Source: RPQK01 sp041946865 (GTDB taxonomy: Bacteria > Acidobacteriota > UBA6911 > RPQK01). From it: DNA of 8,704 nt. The DNA lies in contig JBHGBF010000239.1 of assembly GCA_041946865.1 (NCBI GenBank), positions 1-8,704 on the forward strand, given 5' to 3'. The notes below the pieces were generated by a model that made no database searches, was not told the DNA's origin, and worked only from the letters and a program-made list of their open reading frames with translations. The translations under genes and the position numbers were made by a program. Positions 6,484 to 8,704 of the stretch are shown here, in pieces; the first letter of the stretch is position 1, and every line of letters begins with the position of its first letter.

Positions 6484-7410
6484 ATGGAAACCCGAATCCT
6501 TGACGGCAAGAAGATTGCGGAGCAAATCCGATCCGAACTGTGCGCAGAGATCAGTGAGCTGAAGTCGAGAGGGATTATTCCCGGGCTCGCCGTGGTTCTG
6601 GTAGGCGAGAACCCAGCGTCCCAGATCTACGTCCGCAGCAAGGCAAAAACCTGCGCCGAGCTCGGCATGCATTCCGAGAGCCATGAGCTGCCCGCCACTA
6701 CCACTACCGCAGAGCTGCTGGATCTGATCGGGCGCTTGAACGCGAGTGACACCGTCGACGGCATCCTGATCCAACTGCCGCTTCCGTCCCATATGAATGC
6801 GGACGTTATCTTGCGCGCCGTGGAGCCGACCAAGGATGTCGACGGGTTTCACCCGGTCAATGTCGGACTTCTTTCGATCGGGAGCTTTACTCTCGCTCCG
6901 TGCACTCCCATGGGGATCATTGAGATGCTCAAGCGCGAAGGAGTCGAGATCAAGGGCGCAGAGGCAGTGGTGGTCGGGCGCAGCAACATCGTGGGAAAGC
7001 CGATGGCCATGTTGCTGTTGCACCAGCATGCGACCGTCACTGTCTGCCATTCGCGGACCCGGAATTTGCCCGAGGTCTGCCGGCGTGCCGACATCCTCGT
7101 CGCCGCAATCGGCAAGCCGGCCATGATCACCAAAGACTTCATCAAGCCGGGAGCGACTATAATTGACGTCGGGACGAACAAAATTCAGGACCGTGATCTG
7201 GCGCTTCGCTTGTTCGGTCCTGATTCGAACAAATTCAGGACGCTTGAGAAGCAAGGGTCGGTCCTCGTCGGTGACGTCCATCCGACCGATCCGCTGGGAT
7301 TGGCCGGGGCCGTAACTCCCGTCCCTGGCGGCGTAGGACCGCTCACGATCATTCATTTGATGAAAAACACCGTATTGGCATGTCGCTCTCGAAAAGGAAT
7401 CCTGGAATGA
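6484..7410 (+). CDS. folD: Bifunctional methylenetetrahydrofolate dehydrogenase / methenyltetrahydrofolate cyclohydrolase
   Basis: FolD interconverts 5,10-methylene-THF, 5,10-methenyl-THF and 10-formyl-THF using NADP(H), supplying one-carbon units for purines and formyl-Met-tRNA in the cytosol. The 308-aa product is slightly longer than the usual 280-300. The folate-site Tyr49 and catalytic Lys53 lie in YVRSKAK (49-55). QLPLP (97-101), KDVDGFHP (117-124), the Rossmann motif VVGRSNIVGKP (163-173) and TPVPGGVGP (278-286) follow. I chose the ATG at 6484 because METRILDGKKIA matches the normal FolD N-terminus. The in-frame TTG at 6451 would add an unlikely extension. Extra length sits at about residues 233-258, before LVGDVHP, where a short imperfect DNA repeat occurs. 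The stop overlaps the next gene's start as ATGA. Confidence 0.97.
   Translation: METRILDGKKIAEQIRSELCAEISELKSRGIIPGLAVVLVGENPASQIYVRSKAKTCAELGMHSESHELPATTTTAELLDLIGRLNASDTVDGILIQLPLPSHMNADVILRAVEPTKDVDGFHPVNVGLLSIGSFTLAPCTPMGIIEMLKREGVEIKGAEAVVVGRSNIVGKPMAMLLLHQHATVTVCHSRTRNLPEVCRRADILVAAIGKPAMITKDFIKPGATIIDVGTNKIQDRDLALRLFGPDSNKFRTLEKQGSVLVGDVHPTDPLGLAGAVTPVPGGVGPLTIIHLMKNTVLACRSRKGILE
7175..7241 (+). repeat. Imperfect direct repeat inside folD
   Basis: CGAACAAAATTCAGGAC (7175-7191) recurs 51 bases later as CGAACAAATTCAGGAC (7226-7241), identical except for one missing A. Both copies begin in the same reading phase and encode T-N-K and S-N-K. The extra A then shifts the phase, so the following residues differ (I-Q-D against F-R-T). 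It marks the variable insertion before the conserved LVGDVHP segment. Confidence 0.7.
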
Positions 7411-8354
7411 AGAGGACGCTTCTGTTTCTTCTCCCCGCCCTGATGACACTGGTGGCCGCGGCCGCTTCAGGTCCGATGAAGACCATCAAGATGGGTAAAG
7501 GACCTTACTTTGCAGCTTTGAACCCGGTGCGAAACCTGATTTACGTGACGAATTTCGCGTCGGACGAGGTTTGGGTTGTCGACGCCACCACTCTTACCGT
7601 CGTCGGAAGACCGTTTTATGCGGGTTACGAGCCGCTGGGCATAGCCGTCTCGCCTGACGGTGACAAGATCTTCGTGACAAACATGGGACCAGGACTGGTC
7701 AAGGTCGTCAATGCCAAGGATTACCAAACGCTCGACGACATCAAGGTCGGCGCCACGCCGAGCAGCGTCGCTGTCTCGCCCAAAGGCTCCATGGCTTTCG
7801 TGACGAACTTCGGCAAGGGAAAGATCGGTCGAGTCGACTTTGTCGACACCACCAGCCATCGGGTCGTGGCGGAACTTGAAGTCGGCATCCGTCCCCTGGC
7901 AGCCGTCGTGACGCCCGCCGGCGATTTTCTTTATGTCGTATGCGGCGGTTCGAATGAAGTCTACGCAATCGATATCGCTGCCAAGAAAATCATTCAGCAG
8001 ATCCCGGTTGGAATCACGCCGGACGGGATCGCACTTTCGCCGGACGGCAATACTTTGTACGTCGCGAACAGCGGATCCAACGACGTGTCGGTGATCGATC
8101 TCGTGGACAACACCGAGAAGAAGCGCATCCCGGTGGGCAAAAGCCCCTTTTCGCTGGCCGTGTCAAACACCGGGAAGCTGGTAGTCGTCGAAACCGGCGA
8201 CAGCACCGTGAGTATCTTCAACCCGGACCTGCAGAAAGCCGCAAGCTTCAAAGTCGGCAAGCAGCCGATCGACGTCTGCCTGTCCTCTGACGACAAGTTT
8301 GCCTTCGTGACGCTTGAGAAGGAGAACAAGCTGGCGGTGCTGACGTTGCAGTAG
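7407..8354 (+). CDS. Secreted seven-bladed YVTN beta-propeller protein
   Basis: The product has 315 aa. Residues 1-20 form a signal peptide (Lys-Arg, a hydrophobic core LLFLLPALMTLV, then AAAAS). The rest consists of seven repeats of about 40 residues, each with an (I/V)xVGxxPxxxAVSPDGxxxYVTNxxxxxVxVID-like pattern. They start near residues 25, 69, 112, 157, 200, 242 and 281. Blade 5 is the cleanest copy, and blades 6-7 lack the YVTN/YVAN core. This makes a complete seven-bladed propeller with no enzyme motif, tail anchor or sorting signal, so it is probably a free periplasmic or extracellular binding protein. Its function is unknown; relatives include surface antigens and lactonase-like or cytochrome-associated propellers. 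The ATG at 7407 overlaps the folD stop by four bases and has AAAAGGA at 7392-7398, eight bases upstream. Translational coupling with folD is therefore likely. Confidence 0.9.
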   Translation: MKRTLLFLLPALMTLVAAAASGPMKTIKMGKGPYFAALNPVRNLIYVTNFASDEVWVVDATTLTVVGRPFYAGYEPLGIAVSPDGDKIFVTNMGPGLVKVVNAKDYQTLDDIKVGATPSSVAVSPKGSMAFVTNFGKGKIGRVDFVDTTSHRVVAELEVGIRPLAAVVTPAGDFLYVVCGGSNEVYAIDIAAKKIIQQIPVGITPDGIALSPDGNTLYVANSGSNDVSVIDLVDNTEKKRIPVGKSPFSLAVSNTGKLVVVETGDSTVSIFNPDLQKAASFKVGKQPIDVCLSSDDKFAFVTLEKENKLAVLTLQ

Positions 8355-8433
8355 GCGCGGGGGCCGGAGGTCCGGGGGGCTGTGCCTGGCATTCTTGGTT
8401 TTTCGAAGTATCCCGAAAATCAAGTTCGTAGTT

Positions 8434-8455
8434 CCGCCTTCAGACGGGCTTTTTT
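8434..8455 (+). terminator. Probable rho-independent terminator of the folD-propeller unit
   Basis: CCGCC (8434-8438) can pair with GACGG (8443-8447), with one C-A mismatch, around a TTCA loop. Immediately after come GC and six T residues (8450-8455). It lies 80 bases after the propeller stop, the expected place for the end of the operon. The stem is short, so strength is uncertain. A GCCCG at 8462-8466 can also pair with CGGGC at 8445-8449 as an alternative fold. Confidence 0.5.
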
Positions 8456-8534
8456 GAGCGTGCCCGCTGCACCAGGTGCACTTTGAAAAGCCCGGCAAAT
8501 TGCCGCGCGGTGCCATTTGCTCTTCCCTTTCAGC

Positions 8535-8704
8535 ATGGCTTGGACCGAAAAACGGTCCATAAATCGGACCAAGGCAACACATGGCTACAAGCGGTTGTGG
8601 GAGCTGGTCTTATCTGGTGTTTTTTGCCCTGTGTTACCTTGGGAGGGAAGACTGGACTTTGGCGAAAGTATACAGATGAATCAACAGGAACCGCTGCTGT
8701 GTGG
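8535..8704 (+). CDS. Possible start of a gene running off the right edge (start uncertain)
   Basis: A frame opening at ATG 8535 stays free of stops for 56 codons to the window end. A second in-frame ATG at 8676 begins MNQQEPLLC. Neither ATG has a good ribosome binding site: GGGAGGGAAG at 8641-8650 is 25 bases before the second ATG, too far for a normal Shine-Dalgarno. The first 47 codons span the GGACC array and have lower third-position GC than the neighbouring genes. If a gene exists, 8676 is therefore the likelier start. No family is recognisable. Confidence 0.25.
   Translation, partial: MAWTEKRSINRTKATHGYKRLWELVLSGVFCPVLPWEGRLDFGESIQMNQQEPLLC
8541..8571. promoter_or_regulatory. Three-arm GGACC array with 12-bp spacing, possible operator
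   Basis: TGGACCG (8541-8547), CGGTCCA (8553-8559) and CGGACCA (8565-8571) start exactly 12 bp apart with 5-bp AT-rich spacers, in alternating orientation. The first two arms are a perfect 7-bp inverted repeat. The second and third give GGTCC/GGACC. As RNA these two hairpins are mutually exclusive, and an outer CTTGG/CCAAG pairing (8539-8543 with 8569-8573) is also possible. This suits a multi-site protein operator or a small switching leader ahead of a gene at the right edge. Confidence 0.45.

Larger units (their letters stand above)
8355..8704. other. 350-bp region after the propeller gene
   Basis: No complete gene is visible here. In order it holds a CCGGA/TCCGG inverted repeat (8364-8375), a TTTTCG/CGAAAA inverted repeat (8400-8419), a terminator-like hairpin with a T-tract (8434-8455), a CGGCAA/TTGCCG palindrome (8493-8505), the three-arm GGACC array (8541-8571), and an open frame reaching the right edge. 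The density of symmetrical elements is high for a spacer of this size. Confidence 0.6.

Noticed and set aside
7380..7406. ATG at 7380 as start of the propeller gene
   Set aside because: It would add nine polar residues before the signal peptide. ATG 7407 has AAAAGGA at good spacing and an ATGA overlap with folD.
6298..7449. 383-codon open frame on the minus strand opposite folD and the M64 tail
   Set aside because: It is a mirror of folD codon bias and spans three real plus-strand genes. The peptide is rich in Asp, Arg, Gly and Gln without domain features.
8400..8419. TTTTCG/CGAAAA inverted repeat as a terminator
   Set aside because: The stem is AT-rich and is not followed by a T-tract. The hairpin at 8434-8455 is a better candidate.

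Overview
This is a GC-rich bacterial chromosomal window. It carries secreted glycan- and protein-degrading enzymes beside a one-carbon metabolism gene. The likely source is an uncultured Acidobacteriota member. The clues are an N-terminal tandem beta domain of the 'FPQF..G' type on the GH5 enzyme, a secreted M64 metallopeptidase, a secreted YVTN beta-propeller protein, and AGCTGTCAGCGATC-type intergenic repeats. This assignment is inference: the window has no rRNA or other phylogenetic marker beyond folD.

Layout. Bases 1-223 form a leader that may hold the tail of an upstream gene. Next come a secreted family GH20 beta-N-acetylhexosaminidase (224-2119, +) and a small DCC-family (DUF393) protein (2141-2557, +). 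A large secreted GH5 glycosidase with a C-terminal CBM6-type module (5003-2616, -) converges on them. A 197-bp divergent intergenic region follows, with a 14-bp tandem repeat and a long inverted repeat. It separates the GH5 gene from a secreted M64 peptidase (5201-6427, +). Then come folD (6484-7410, +) and a secreted seven-bladed YVTN beta-propeller protein (7407-8354, +), which overlaps folD by ATGA. Bases 8355-8704 hold a terminator-like hairpin, a regularly spaced three-arm GGACC array, and possibly the start of another gene at the right edge.

How the genes fit together. GH20, GH5-CBM6 and M64 all carry export signals. They could act together on polysaccharides and glycoproteins outside the cytoplasm: amino-sugar removal, beta-glucan cleavage and proteolysis. 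FolD is a cytosolic folate enzyme with no obvious link to them. Its tight coupling to the propeller gene suggests co-transcription rather than shared function.

No CRISPR array, tRNA, rRNA, insertion sequence or phage gene is visible. I see no strong case for a new multi-gene system. The best leads are the GH5 architecture, the repeat-bearing divergent promoter region, and the structured region after 8355.
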